Positions 37,006 through 48,613 of a DNA stretch of 64,000 nt are shown one piece after another. The position numbers and the translations under genes are program-made. Source of the stretch: Przewalskia tangutica (taxonomy: Eukaryota > Streptophyta > Magnoliopsida > Solanales > Solanaceae). The stretch lies in assembly GCA_029844215.1 (NCBI GenBank), contig JAQGDG010000262.1, positions 151,499 through 215,498 on the forward strand. The letters are read 5' to 3'. The notes beneath the pieces were generated by a model, which had not been told where the DNA came from, ran no database searches, and was given only the letters and a program-made list of their open reading frames with translations. Each line of letters starts with the position of its first letter. Within the stretch, counting starts at the first letter, position 1.

Positions 37006-38051
37006 TCTGATCTATGTAAATGCTGATTAAACTTACTTATATTCTTGATGTGATTTGGTTTAAGTCTTTTACGTAATATCCTTACATTGCAGTTCAATTC
37101 TCTTACATGAATCTTATATTCATTTCTATACTACCATAGTATGTAATTTCCAATTATAATGAAGGGCGAGTAGTATTTACCTCGATGAGCCCAAAATTAT
37201 CCGAGTTTAAAGTCGCTCTTGACGGCAGCAGCTCACTACTCAGGAGTGATCAATCGCTCCAAACAACCCTTAGAAGTTCTAACCAACTACTTAAATCTTG
37301 ACTATCGATGAAGATTTCCCTTAGGTTTCGTTTAGTGGCTAAAGAAAGTATAATAGTATTTTACGGGCTTTTGTATAAGTGTAACCTTGGGAATACTACA
37401 AGGTATTTGGGCGAGTATTTGTGCATTAAAACAATACTAGGAGAGTATTTCTATACCTGACAACAAGGGGTATTATCACGAAAACAACTAGGCTGGGAGG
37501 GTACCCCTGGCTGGGAGCACCTGAGGGGAGGAAGCTCTCGGCGAGGGCCTTTCTCAAAGGGGAGGGGCTTTGGGCGAAAGCAAACAAGAGGAGAGTATTT
37601 GAGACTTAGAAAGATTGCTCGAGTTTTTGGATGAAGAAAGTCTTCAAGTAAGGGAGTATTTATAGGCGACCAATGGCGAATAGCCAAGATGAAGACAAGT
37701 GTGGTGAATTGAGTGTAGGGCTAGATTTTAACCATGTGGACCTTATCCATCTACCGCACTTGCACAAAATATCCTACCAACTAAAGTAGCCCAAATCGCC
37801 CATGCTTGCCGTCACTAGCTTCGATGTGAGGTGACACGTGTCAGCCTCGTTAATCCAAATATTTCGTCTCTCGGAAAAATCACTTAAAAATTAAAAATGA
37901 CATAGCGAATTTTCCCTTAGCAGTTTAGTAAAGCGTTTAGTGAAAAACGATTCCTTTCGACCTTGTGCCCAAATTTGAACTTGCCAAATCTTTAAGGCTC
38001 AAATTTTATCGTGCGCCCTCGCGTACATACTGCAGAAATCGAGGTATAACA
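37006..38051 (-). mobile_element. Minus-strand LTR, right segment
   Basis: Continuation of LTR 22079-24096 after element B. It resumes at TCTGATCTATGTAAATG, which matches 1095 onward. TATTTATA (minus-strand TATA box) is at 37657-37664, and it ends TATAACA at 38051. Instead of the usual PPT, a minisatellite follows directly. Confidence 0.88.
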
Positions 38052-38315
38052 AATGTATTCCACGTTTTGATCTGAGTCCATGGGATGGGCCAGAATGTAT
38101 TCCACCGTTTGATCTGGCGAGTCCATGGGATGGGCCAGGAATGTATTCCACACATTTTGATCTGAGTCCGTGGGATGGGCCGGAAATGTATTCCACCGAT
38201 TTGATCTGAGTCCGTGGGATGGGCGGGAATATATCTGGCGTTTAAATCTGAGTCCGTAGGATGGGCCAGAATGTATACCGCGTTTTGATCTGAGTCCATG
38301 GGTAGCCTATCGGAT
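38052..38315 (+). repeat. Isolated minisatellite, about 46-bp unit, six copies
   Basis: Units GAATGTATTCCACGTTTTGA, then TCTGAGTCCATGGGATGGGCC. They resemble the complement of the 41-bp array at 3165-3407 (GAATGTATTTCAC, then CATGGGATG), so this array is in LTR-sense orientation on the plus strand. It joins an LTR start on the left (38051) and a pol relic on the right. No LTR surrounds it. Confidence 0.8.
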
Positions 38316-38329
38316 GTGCAGAGAGAGGA

Positions 38330-39785
38330 GGGGCATGGTTCGCGATTTACATCGATTAGCGAGCCTTGGAAGTCCGTTGATTGGATTACGATAGCGGTGG
38401 GGTTCGAGTTCGTGAGGTTGCGAGTCTTCTATCGTCGAGAGGTGAAGAAAGCGATTTGAGGATCCGGTTTTGGGCGGTATCGTAATCTGCTCTTACGTGA
38501 GGAAGAGGTCCTTTTGAGGTAGCACGTGGCGAGTGCTAAGGTTTGAGGCGGGTTGTGTGTTCGGATATTGCGGGACTTGGCGGCGAGTTCTAGAAGCACG
38601 CGGCGCCGTTACTACATCCATCTGAAGTCGACCGAGATGTACCACGACCTTAGATCTGTGTATTGGTGGGATGGCTTGAAGAGGGCGTTGCGAGTTTGTA
38701 GCTCGATGCGTGTTGTCGGCGGTGAAGATAGAGCACGAGGCTGGTGGATTATTGCGAGTGATAGAGATCGGGCACGGAAGTGGGAGGTGATCAACATGGA
38801 CTTTATCACGGGATTACCTGCTTTTCGGAGGAAGCATGATTCTATACAGGTTATCGTCGGCGGTGGCGAAATCAGCCCACTTTCTTCCGTCGGGGCGACT
38901 TTCTCGGTGAGGATTATGCGGACTTTACGTCAGAGATCGTGAGGCTGCATGGAGTCTATTTCGATCATATCGGCGAGAGGCGGTTCTGACTAACTTAGGA
39001 GTCTTTCGAGAAGGGTTTAGGGGCGCGGTGAGCACGTCTTTGCATTCCATCCTCGAGCAGACGGACGAGGCCAGCGCACTATCGAACTCTTGAGATATCT
39101 GCGAGCTTTGTGTTATTGACTTGAAGTGTTGGGAGGATCATTGCCTCTAGTTGAGTTTGCGTATAATAATGCTACCGCTCGGCGTCGAGATGGCGCCTTA
39201 TGAGGCCTTGTATGGGAGAAGTGCGGTCGCGATAATCTGGTTTGATGTGGCGAGTGCGATTAGTAGGACGGACGTCTGACCGTGGATAAGGTGAAGCTTA
39301 TCGGGAAGCGGTATTGTGGCTGAAGTCAGCGAAGTCATATCAGATCATCGTCGTCGGCATCAGGTTGAGTTGATGATTGGGTTTTCTGAAGGTGTCACCC
39401 ATGAAGGGTGTGATGAGATTCGGGAAGAGGAAACTTCGGCCCAATACATTGGTGTATCGGATGTCATGAGGTAAGCGAGGTGCTATGAGTTGAATCTGCA
39501 ATCGATGCGGAAGGCGATGCATCGGTGTTTCATGTTTCTATCTTTGAGAGATGTATGGAGATCCATCTAGAGTGCACCCGATTAGCGATGTCGGTGGCCA
39601 GGGGTTATCGTATGAGGAGATTCCATGCGCGATGTCGATGCGTCGAGTTAGGCGTCTGCGGACCGGGGCGTGGCTTCCGTCAAAGTCTTGTGGGCGTAAC
39701 GAGCTCGGGGAAGGAGATGGCGTGGGAAGGCGAGGAGGACGTGAGGCGAAGTATCCACTTTATTCCACGCCTCGGGTAACTCTTT
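38330..39785 (+). pseudogene. pol: Ty3/gypsy pol relic: integrase plus chromodomain-like tail
   Basis: The best-preserved coding relic in the window. In order: an RDLHRLASL-like linker (38342); a zinc-binding N-terminus with YIH and MYHDLRSVYWWDGLKR (about 38606-38690), its Cys pair unreadable; MDFITGLP (38797-38820), carrying the first catalytic Asp; HDSIQVIV; EIVRLHGV (38934-38960); a damaged second Asp region; RTIELL near 39075; MAPYEALYGR (39190); a WFDV run (39240); KVSPMKGVMRFGK (about 39390-39425); and FHVSIFERCM, then LSYEEIP, VRRLRT and WEGEEDVRR (39525-39760). The last block is typical of the chromodomain region of Tekay/Del chromoviruses. At least several frameshifts interrupt it. 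RNase H and reverse transcriptase are absent because the relic begins at a rearrangement beside the minisatellite. Confidence 0.85.
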
Positions 39786-39879
39786 CTACTTGTAAATTTT
39801 CATTGATCTATTTGCTTAAGTGTTGTATTGTGGCCATGTGTGGCATTTGCAAGCGATTTAGCCTTATCGTTGTGTCTTG

Positions 39880-39917
39880 GAAGGAACATTGGAATGAATG
39901 TTTCTAAGGAGAGAGAA
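39880..39917 (+). promoter_or_regulatory. PPT with degenerate hairpin
   Basis: GGAACATTGGAATGAATGTTTC-like inverted repeat with a widened loop, then AAGGAGAGAGAA abutting TGTTATACC at 39918. It closes the pol-containing internal segment. Confidence 0.75.
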
Positions 39918-42362
39918 TGTTATACCGTATTTCAGTATATGCGTGAGGCGTGCGTCTGGTTCAAAACTTAAAGTTAGGCATAGGGCCGGAATTTGTACCT
40001 GACCGAGCAATTGTTTTTCAGGCGAAGCGTTTTCCAAAACTGCGAAGGAAAATTACGGCTATGTCATTTATAATTTTGCGGATTTTTAGAGATGAAATAT
40101 TTTGGACCAACGAGAGGGTGACACTTGTCACCTCCAGTGAACGACAACATGGGCGACGTTAGCGCGTTTGTGGCCTTGCTTTGTCGAGTTAGGTAGGATA
40201 TTTTTGTGTAGTAGATGGATAAGGACACGTGGGTGAATCCACGCCTCACTTGCCCTCCACTCGTTCGTGCTTGACCGTTGGTGGTCATATCAATACCTCC
40301 CCCTTGGTTGAAGATTCTTCATCCATGAATTATCTTCAGTCTCGAAATCTCCCTTCTCCCTTAAGAGCTCTCGTCAAACAATCCCCCATAAGAAAGCCTA
40401 GCCGAAATACTACCCCTCTTGGTAGAAATACTCTCCAGTATTGTTACTATCCCCAATACCTTAGCCAATCCCTTTTTGTATTTCCAAAGTTACCTCTGTC
40501 GTAAGTCAGGAAATACTACCTTGTATTCCTATAGTCACTAATGAAACCACTAGGAGAAACTTCATTTGTTGGTTGAGTAGTAAGTAGAAGTTGTGTAGAA
40601 ACTTCAGGGTTTCTTGGAGGCGGATTGGAGCGTCTGATTAGGAGCTAAACCTTGCTCGAGTTGACTTATATCTTGGATAATATTGGGCTTATCGAGGTAA
40701 ATAATCTTATCCTTCTATTGTAATTGGAGAATACATACTGTAGATGTATAGAAATAAGTATAAAATACATAGAAGGTTATTAAAGAAGAGAATTGAACTG
40801 TAATTACATAGATGGGTATTACAGAAGAGAGGTGTTGTAATCACATCGGAAGAATTAAAGAAGATTGAGCTGTACTTACATGGAGTGTATTTCTGAGACT
40901 TGTATAGTTCTGGGTAGGGGAGTCTTTGCCCGATTTTAAGTAGAATAGAGAACCTCTGCTTAGATTAATCCTCTGAGTAGTCTAGGCGTTGATAGGCGTA
41001 TTTGACTATTATAGGTTGATACTCTGCTGCGCGACGTATTCGACTTGGCGGTGGATTTAGCGAGAAGGTATGTGATTCTTCCTATACTCTTAAGCATGAT
41101 ATTTTAAAGTATATATATAGTGCGGTGAGCGTGCGTGTGTTAGCGAACATGGTTTTACTTGGCGTATTTTGACTTGAGTCTAAATAATAAAGAATCTTGA
41201 AGTATTTCAAAAGAATTATGAATCATTTTGAAAGAAAGAGTAATACTTGGTTTTTAAACAAAAATCTTAAAGAGTTATACTAGCTTTATGGGAAGTTAGG
41301 TATAACAACAAGAAAGATAAAAAGGCAGTTTACTTATGTATTTATAAAAGACTTGTATTGATTTACAAAGAAATGATAAGATGGTTTGTTGAGTAGACAT
41401 ATTGTGATGCTATGTGTGTTAGTATCTGTAACGTTTGTGTAAAGGTTATTCTTGTTTGTGCTTATGTTGTTTAACGATAGGCGTTATGTTAATATTACAT
41501 CACTCGCTTTCTTGACATGATATAGGGGTTAAAAGCCACGATCTGAAGGTATACTCGGCGATCTGTGTGACTATGATTCGAGAATACCTGCATGCGGGTC
41601 GGGGGACTTTATGCGAACTACGAGTTCGAGTTAGTGTGCGGTTACCTCATGCGGTATATGTGGCCGTGCGGACTCTGAAGTCGGGGCGATGCGAGAGTAG
41701 CTACCCTCGATGCGGGAATACCTAAATGCGGGCCTAGGTGGCTTTATGCGTCACTGCGGAGTCGAGTTAGGCATGCATGATGATACTATGGCGATTGGCC
41801 TTGCCCGATCATTCGCGGCTAGAAAAGACTTTTATTCTGATTTACCTATTATTGCTCTTGTTTGTGATGTGGCACTATGTGCGATTACATTGATTATTTG
41901 AACATATTTGTAAAATTGGTTTTAAAATGATATGATTTCATTTAAGTACTTTCTGATTTCACATACTTGGTACTGTTATGTGACCTCCTTGAAGTGCGTT
42001 CATCTGCATGAGTAAGGAAAGCAGTGCTAGATCCACGTCCTTGGGATCCGTACTTTGGTGTATGAGCTCAGTCTTGTAGGAGGCTCGACTTTTAGGTATG
42101 ATCTCACTGTTGTTGTAGATAGTTTTGTACATTCGGTATGGTGGGTCCACATCGCGTAGTTATTTATCTTCTTAGAGTATGTAGTCTATTATGCAGTTGG
42201 GATGTAGCTGAGGGCTTTGTTTATATATATATCTTGCGACATTTTCTCGAATAAGCGTATCTCATTTCACAAGTTTCATGTCTTATTTTATATTCGCGAT
42301 TACTCGATGTATGACTACTTAGGTGCCGGTAAGGCGCGATCACGGGCACGAGCAGTCGTGAC
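39918..42362 (+). mobile_element. Plus-strand LTR shared by two internal segments
   Basis: About 2445 bp, TGTTATACC to GTCGTGAC. It is shorter than the other LTRs, consistent with internal deletions: several landmark blocks around 41000-41350 are compressed. It lies between the pol relic (38330-39785) and a gag-bearing internal domain (42363-43909), so it serves as 3' LTR to one and 5' LTR to the other. The TATA position is degenerate (CATATCAATACC, about 40286). Confidence 0.8.
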
Positions 42363-43909
42363 CTGAAGGCGTCACGGTTGGGAATACTGGCGTGAGTTAG
42401 ACTCGTTGGCTCGGTATGTCCCGCGTTAGTAGCGATATGGAGGGCGATACACGCTACGTCACGGGCTCGATGACTACTTGGCGAGAGACTTGTTGGTGTA
42501 GCTCTTGACCCGAGCATGGACATTGCCGCGTGCGAGCTTATGCACCCAGGTGTGAGGCGGAGGGTCGGCGGAATGGCCGAGATCGTGAGAAGGCGAGCAG
42601 CGAGGTCCTTTGGTAACTTCGAGGCGGACCGCCTCGGCCGGACTAGTTATGCACCTCCGCCCGATCTGAGTGGTCCTCGCGATCTTGGGGCGTTTGGGGT
42701 AACCGGGGCTGGTGAGCTCCGGGCTTTAGTTCCGCGGGTATACATGGGTCTGGCAGCCGGATTCATGGTTCCTCGGTGTGCGCGATCGCGGCGTCGTCGG
42801 GAATGTACCGTCGTTTTTACGGTGCTTGTTTTACTGCGGCCGTCGGGGCCATGTGACGAGAGGCATCTAGTAGGAGGATACAAGTAGAATGACTACCCTC
42901 TGAGGTCGATGGCGGGTTCATACTTATTACATAGCTATCGCCAGAATGAGGATTATGATTAGGCGTGAAGGGAAAGTAAAGAAGTAGATCTGGTATATCC
43001 TTAACCTACAGAGATTAGTATGCATGATATATTGATCTTATGTTTAAGTGTTATGTTAGGATAGCATTGTATAAATTATGATATAGAGAACATGTTAGTT
43101 GAAAAAGATAAGTATGGGGACATGGAAGGTGTGAACCTTAGAATATTACTGCGTTGAGACCTTAGATGTAAAATTTGTTTTGAGCAAAAGATTTTCACGG
43201 TTAGTCTTTGTCGAAATACTTGGTATGCGTGAAATGTATTGTGGGATAATTCGCTTGGGTTGTGTAGGATGAAAGTGGTAGCTTTCATGACTTGAATAGG
43301 TAAGATTGTTCGGATCGGGAACGAGAGTTTGCTACGATCGCGGAGTCGGGTTGAGGCGAGATCACGGGTCAACCGGCCGGATTGAGGTGGGAGTCGATTC
43401 GAGGTGGTCCACTTGGTGGTAAGTCCACGAGGGTTCTAAGCCGAGTTTGGGTAACCGTCGTTTGAGTTAAGTGGATGTGTTCGACCAAAAAAATCGGATC
43501 GTGAAGCGGGAATGGCAGAAGGTGAGGCTAGTAAGATGACGAGTTTGGAGGTAGTGACTCAGGGTTTTGGCGAAGTGATGGTGAAGTGTGATGCGTGTAC
43601 TAGAAAGAGTTCGGGTGTCTGAGAAGTGTCTGACGAGTAAGGAAAGAAGTGAACATGTGCTAAGAGATGGAAGTGATCATTTGTGAAGTGAAGGTCACGA
43701 AGAGTATCCTTTGGACCGGGAGGCGAGAGTTAGTATTGTTTACATCTTGAGGTGATTATCGTTGGCTTGGATTTGGGTTTTGGCGTATGTTATATTATGG
43801 CAATGTGTGGCATAGTTGGTTTTGTAAGTATAGTAGTGAAGACTATCTTGCACAAGTATGTTTGGAGACTTAGAAGGAACATTCCGGAATGAATGTTTCT
43901 AAGGAAGAA
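42363..43909 (+). mobile_element. Internal domain with gag relic, no PBS
   Basis: 1547 bp between LTRs 39918-42362 and 43910-46649. The expected PBS and gag start are missing after GTCGTGAC; sequence resumes within gag. After the gag relic there is a non-coding middle (about 42900-43400), the short shared frame (43535-43640), and then the hairpin (about 43878-43898) and PPT AAGGAAGAA (43901-43909). Confidence 0.75.
42510..42890 (+). pseudogene. gag: gag C-terminal relic with zinc knuckle
   Basis: A 123-codon frame (42516-42887) covers RSFGNFEADRLGR (about 42600) and runs to the nucleocapsid end. In a neighbouring frame the end (about 42815-42865) reads ACF, then CGRRGHVTR, close to a CCHC knuckle (C-x2-C-x4-H-x4-C) with a one-base slip before the second Cys and damage at the last Cys. 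The knuckle binds genomic RNA during packaging. RSFGNFE-like sequence also appears in elements A (about 11860) and B, which supports one gag family. Confidence 0.6.
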
Positions 43910-44388
43910 TGTTACACCAGTAGTTCGGGGTAGGTATATGAGGGCGTGCGTGCGAGAATACGTGATAATTTTGGAAAGAAAAGAAAGATGTGATTTTTGT
44001 GGAAAAGTTTAGGATTTTGTGAAGGAAAAAGGTTACGTTAATGGGAATTGGATTCCCAGTTTGGTATTTGGACTTCTTGGATTATATTAGAATTTTGGGA
44101 TTTTATTTTACGTAAATGGTCACGTGGGGGTACGGGAGAAATTCTGGTTTTGTGAACCTGACTTTGTTTTGAGATTTTAGGTATTTTGGATATTTTGAAA
44201 GGCAAATATTTTGACAGTAAGGGGCGACACGTGTCACCCCTGGGTGGCACTTGGCGAAACTTGTGACGGCACTTGTGGCGATTTTGTTGCAGTGGCTGGC
44301 CACTTGTCTTGCTCTCTAAGTGGCTTGTAATACCCAGCATGTCCCAGATCTCACCACGCACTTGCTTTAATCTTGGCAGCGGTTTCTC

Positions 44389-44396
44389 TATAAATA
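44389..44396 (+). promoter_or_regulatory. TATA box of LTR 43910-46649
   Basis: TATAAATA, about 480 bp from the LTR start. Confidence 0.6.
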
Positions 44397-45812
44397 CCGC
44401 GAAGTCAAGACTTATTCTTGTCCACAGGAAATATTTTCCAAGGCAATTCTCCTCCTCTCTTGAGTGCTCTCGTCCAAACCCCCCACTTGTGTAGAAAATA
44501 CATCAAGTATTGTTGTATAAATCTCAAATACCTTAGCCTAGTAGCACAGTAGTATTCTAAAGAAATCCCGACATAAGAGCAGGAAATACTACTTTTTCCA
44601 ATAGTCATGATGAAGCCATAGAAAAATCTTCATAGCTTAGTTGAAGTGTTAATAGAAGTTGATTATAAAATTCTAAGGGTTGCTTGGAGCGGGTTGGAGC
44701 GTGGATTTGGAGCTAAGCGTTGCTCGGGGATCGACTTATAAATCTCGGATAATTTTGGGCTTATCGAGGTAATGATCTTAGTCCTTCTGTTGTAATTGGA
44801 TATTACATGTTGTAGTAGTTTAGAATTGAGTATAAGATATATGGAAGGATGTTTATAAAGATTTGAATTGTATTTACATTTAATTTGTATTCTGATGAAC
44901 TTGTGTAGTATTATTGTGGAGCCCGGTGTACGTCAGGTTAGGCGATGTAAACCCCACTTGGAGTTGTTGGCTTGGTAGCGTGCCTTGATAGAGAGAAATT
45001 TATGTGGTTCGGGGAGGTCTTTGCGAATTTTCAGTAGAATAAAGGAACCTTGTACTTAGAATTGTTCTCTGAAGAGATCTAGAGGTTGATAGGCGTTTTG
45101 TGGCCTTTATAGGTTGAAGTTCTACAGTAGCGTAATCTACTTGAAGGGTGGAAAAGGCTAGCGGGGTTGTAATGCTGGGCGTTTTGCTAATTGTCGATGT
45201 CGTCGCGGTATGTGAACCTCTTCCTATCCTTTCTAGCGTGATTTTTGTGAACTATGTACTACGGTGAGCGTCACATGCTAAGCAATTTGGTTGGTTTAAA
45301 ACATAAAAGTGTTATAATAGCTTTATGGGTACTTGATCTTAAAAGGATAATGTTATATTGATTTACGGAATGAGAACAAGTAGCGAACAAACCACTGCGG
45401 CGTTAATAAAGGAAAATGTATTGACAAGTAATTATATTAAAACAAGTAGAATCCTCAAATCTGTAGAAGCTAGATAAGACAAAATTGTATTACATTTTTT
45501 CTAGATCATGGTGCTTTAATAAGATTGTTATAAACAAGAATAACCTACTCACCCATAAGGCATATTTACTCAAATTGTTTTAAAAGAGATTACGTTATTA
45601 AGTGATTAAGACTATGAACTATGAAATCTTTGAAAATAAGAGACTTGAGTATTTGAAATTATGCAACTTGAACTTTTGGAAAAAGAATGTTGTTACTTGA
45701 TTTTAAAAAGGAAAGTGTTTTGGTTTAAAAGGAGGGCATGATATTGCCTTAGTTTGATTTAAAAGGAAAGCATGGTATTATCTTGTCTGTCTTAAAGAGG
45801 TTTAAATGTTAT

Positions 45813-46047
45813 GGCGATTCTATCGAGTCCCGTGAGATGGTAGAGACATGTATGCCATACGATTTGACATCGAGTCCCGTGAGATGGGCGAGATATGGCG
45901 ATTTGACATGAGTCCCATGAGATGGGCGAGATATGGCGATTTGACATCGAGTCCAGAGATGGGCGAGATATGGCGATTCCATCGAGTCCCGTGAGATGGG
46001 CGAGATATGACGATTCCACCTCGAGTCATGGGATGGCGAGACATGTT
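45813..46047 (+). repeat. Minisatellite, about 39-bp unit, six copies
   Basis: Units CGAGTCCCGTGAGATGGGCG, AGATATGGCGATT, TGACAT. They share the GAGTCC and GATGGGC core with 38052-38315. The array lies in the LTR slot just before the GACTTTGAGGCGTGAGTC block. Confidence 0.85.
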
Positions 46048-46649
46048 ATCTGCGTCATACGATTTATACCTAGGCTGACGGTGAGGAAGGAGTTCCAGGC
46101 ATGAGGATGACTTTGAGGCGTGAGTCCACGACTTGACATGTTGCTTTTATGTTAGGAAGCGTAGTTTGGTTATAAATACATGTCTCTGTTTATATAGTAT
46201 CATGATTTCATTTCTGATATTTTGATTTCACATACTTGGTACTGTTATCTTGACCTCGCTTGAGTGCGTTCATGCGCGGTAAGTCGTCGGTTGTGGATCC
46301 TCGCTCTTAGGATCAGTTCATTTTGGGAAGCTCAGTTTCTCGGGAGCTTATCTTTGGTATAGTCCACTTGTCATTGTAAGTACTTGTACATTGGGGTATG
46401 GCGGGGCCACGTCGTCATAGTTATCGTTACATTCTTAGAGTGCATGTAATCTTTGTTGTGGGCGGGAGTTTGTAAAAGGATTTAAGCTGTTCGGTTTGAT
46501 ATTTATATACGAGAAGGTGGCCAGTTTTGGTTGCTTTGTTTCTTACTTTATATCTTGTCTCATGTTTTAGTTTTATTTCGCTGATTTTATCGATGTTGTA
46601 TCACTAGGGTGTCGGGGTAAGGCACGATCGCGGGCGAGTGGTCGTGACG

Positions 46650-46906
46650 ATGGTCCCCTTGACCAATCAATTTTCTGAGCTCATGACTTACGAGACTTAA
46701 TCATCTGCAAGGTCAAATGACCCTTTTGTCCATGGCATTTTCGTCAAGCTCACTAAAGGGGGTGACGCGTGTCGCCCTCCCATTCGTCATAATGTCGTTT
46801 TCCGACAATTCCATAATTCAGATAAATTTTTACAAGTCTCGAATCTTAACGCTCGTGAGTTCTTAAATGCGTTCTTAAAGCGTATCTGCCGTCACGGGGT
46901 GTAACA
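46650..46906 (-). mobile_element. Terminal fragment of a diverged minus-strand LTR
   Basis: The last 257 bp (sense-strand start) of an LTR. It matches 58315-58583 and 60870-61117 by eye (CAAATGACCCTTTTGTCC, GGCATTTTCGTCAAGCTC) and ends GTGTAACA at 46906. A PPT and hairpin follow. The rest of this LTR is not adjacent on the left. Confidence 0.75.
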
Positions 46907-47149
46907 TTCTTCCCAGAAACATTAGATCCCGAATGTTCTTTCGATCAAACTTATAATTAGCGACATAGTTTCCTTTCACAACCCGACATACCAACAATGC
47001 CACCTGGCCCTAATACCTAGCATGCTCCATCCGTCATCATAAGCCCAAAGAGATTATCTTTAGTGCTTCCAACTCCTTCTAACATATCGTAGTCTCGATA
47101 TAATCGATTTAAACCCAAACATACCACAACTTTATCATGCATACAAGTT

Positions 47150-48420
47150 TCTAAGGCCAAAGACATGCGAAATCATCGAGTGGTTCAAAGGACGGCTAAA
47201 GCTGAGAACTACCACCGCGGCTCTGTCGCGGCTGCGATGCATAAACATCTGCCTAGCTATGGGGCGAAAGAACATGGCCCGATCCGATCGTGCGCTATCC
47301 ACGGTGCCACCTCTGGTGGACGATCTCTCGCGAAATGGCCTGCTGCGCGGCGTAACAATTTGTCGAAGTAGTGCGACACTCACAATGGAATCTACTACGG
47401 TGACCACCCAGGCAAGGTGGCTTCCACATCTACTATTCTCGGGCATCTGCAGCACACAGTAGCCACTGAGCCACGACCTGCCCGGAATATCCGGCGACGA
47501 ACCTCGGCGGAAGGCGGGAAGGAGCACTCTGTCTTGGTGAGATGTGACCTGAGTACATTGTTGAAATTTGTCGCCTCGAAAGTTACCTGGAATCCTGCAG
47601 TCTGGCCTCTTGGTGGCACGAGTCTAGTGACCACTTTCTCTCTCATCCTCATCCACTTGCGCGCTTGCATCGTGGCAATATCCATGCCGGTGAAGGGCGG
47701 CTCCAGCATGCGGTAATCATATAATGGTCTAGCCCGTCACGTAACGGTGAACTCTGTCGCCGTATCAGTTGCAATAGTGTGCGGCGTACAGCTGAGTCAA
47801 ACTCAGGTTGTATTCACGATGGTCCTCACTGTGCCTCGATGACAAGAACCTATCAACACGGGCTCTCACTGCATTTGAGGCAAAAAGTGATCAAGAAAGG
47901 CCTCAGTGAACTCGTCCCAAAGCTATGGGACGAGCACCGCGCCTCTCGCTGGCTCCGAGACTCAAACGGTTCAGCATTGCTCCGTAACCGGTAGAAGCTA
48001 ACTGTTGGCCCATCATGTCTCAGGGCCACTAACTTTGCATAGTCATTTGTAGAGCAGAACTCTTGAGGTCATCCTCGGATCTCGAGCCATAAAGCGGGGT
48101 GGACTCTGACCAGAAAATCCGAATCCTCAGTATCGGCTCTGGGTTAGCTACGCTCCTATGTTGCCCTACCACTATGCTAGTCAATAGCCTGATCTGCTCT
48201 CCATAATCTCTAAATTCTGCACAGGCTGCCAGGCTGAGGCTCGAGTGCCAGGAACCTCTGGAGATCTTTGCCACCGGCTCTCTCATGCTGTGGCGTGGTG
48301 GGTTCGCCGATCCGCCTCTGCCTCGAGCATAGTGCGTGCGAGTCTGGTAACCCTCTGTGTACCACTAGTAGCTCCTGTTGCTGCCTTGCCCTTACGGGCC
48401 TGAGTACCTTCGGTGGGCAT
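47150..48420 (-). pseudogene. gag: Decayed gag, minus strand
   Basis: Minus-strand ATG at 48418-48420 gives MPTEGTQARKGKAATGAT, comparable with the gag start at 7955. Further along, MLEPPFTGMDIATMQA (about 47660-47709) and FEATNFNNV pieces precede a knuckle-like region (about 47285-47380, with CRTTSTNCY- and AISRERS-like runs, frameshifted). Reading frames of 130 and 104 codons survive but change repeatedly. The longest frame nearby (161 codons, 48210-48695) is out of register and runs into the LTR, so I do not call it a gene. Confidence 0.55.
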
Positions 48421-48601
48421 AAGCGTATAGAAGAGTCGGAGAGGATTCGACCTACTAGGGCGACTCTCTTTGCCCGATCTCGAGAAGAATGAAAACCAAT
48501 CCTAAATGTCCTGCGACCTCGATTATAGATGTGGTGCCTGACACACCGATAATCAAGACTGCCACTAGACACGATGCGTAGACACTTTTCGATGACTAAC
48601 T

Positions 48602-48613
48602 GCTCTGATACCA
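48602..48613 (-). promoter_or_regulatory. Primer-binding site (complement), intact
   Basis: GCTCTGATACCA, followed by CTTT and the LTR edge TGTCACGACC at 48618. Reverse transcription of the element would be primed here by initiator tRNA-Met. Confidence 0.9.

Larger units (their letters stand above)
43910..46649 (+). mobile_element. Plus-strand LTR
   Basis: About 2740 bp, TGTTACACC to GTCGTGACG. It is a 3' LTR following the PPT at 43901. TATAAATA is at 44389-44396, the GGTATGTGAACCTC block near 45207, a 39-bp minisatellite at 45813-46047 and an AAGGCACGATCGCGGG end block. It is immediately followed by the terminal fragment of a minus-strand LTR, so the plus-strand block appears to have inserted into, or recombined with, that LTR. 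Confidence 0.85.

Noticed and set aside
38553..38942. 129-codon frame as an intact integrase gene
   Set aside because: It is only the best-preserved piece of a pol relic. Frameshifts on both sides and a missing upstream region mean it is not a gene.
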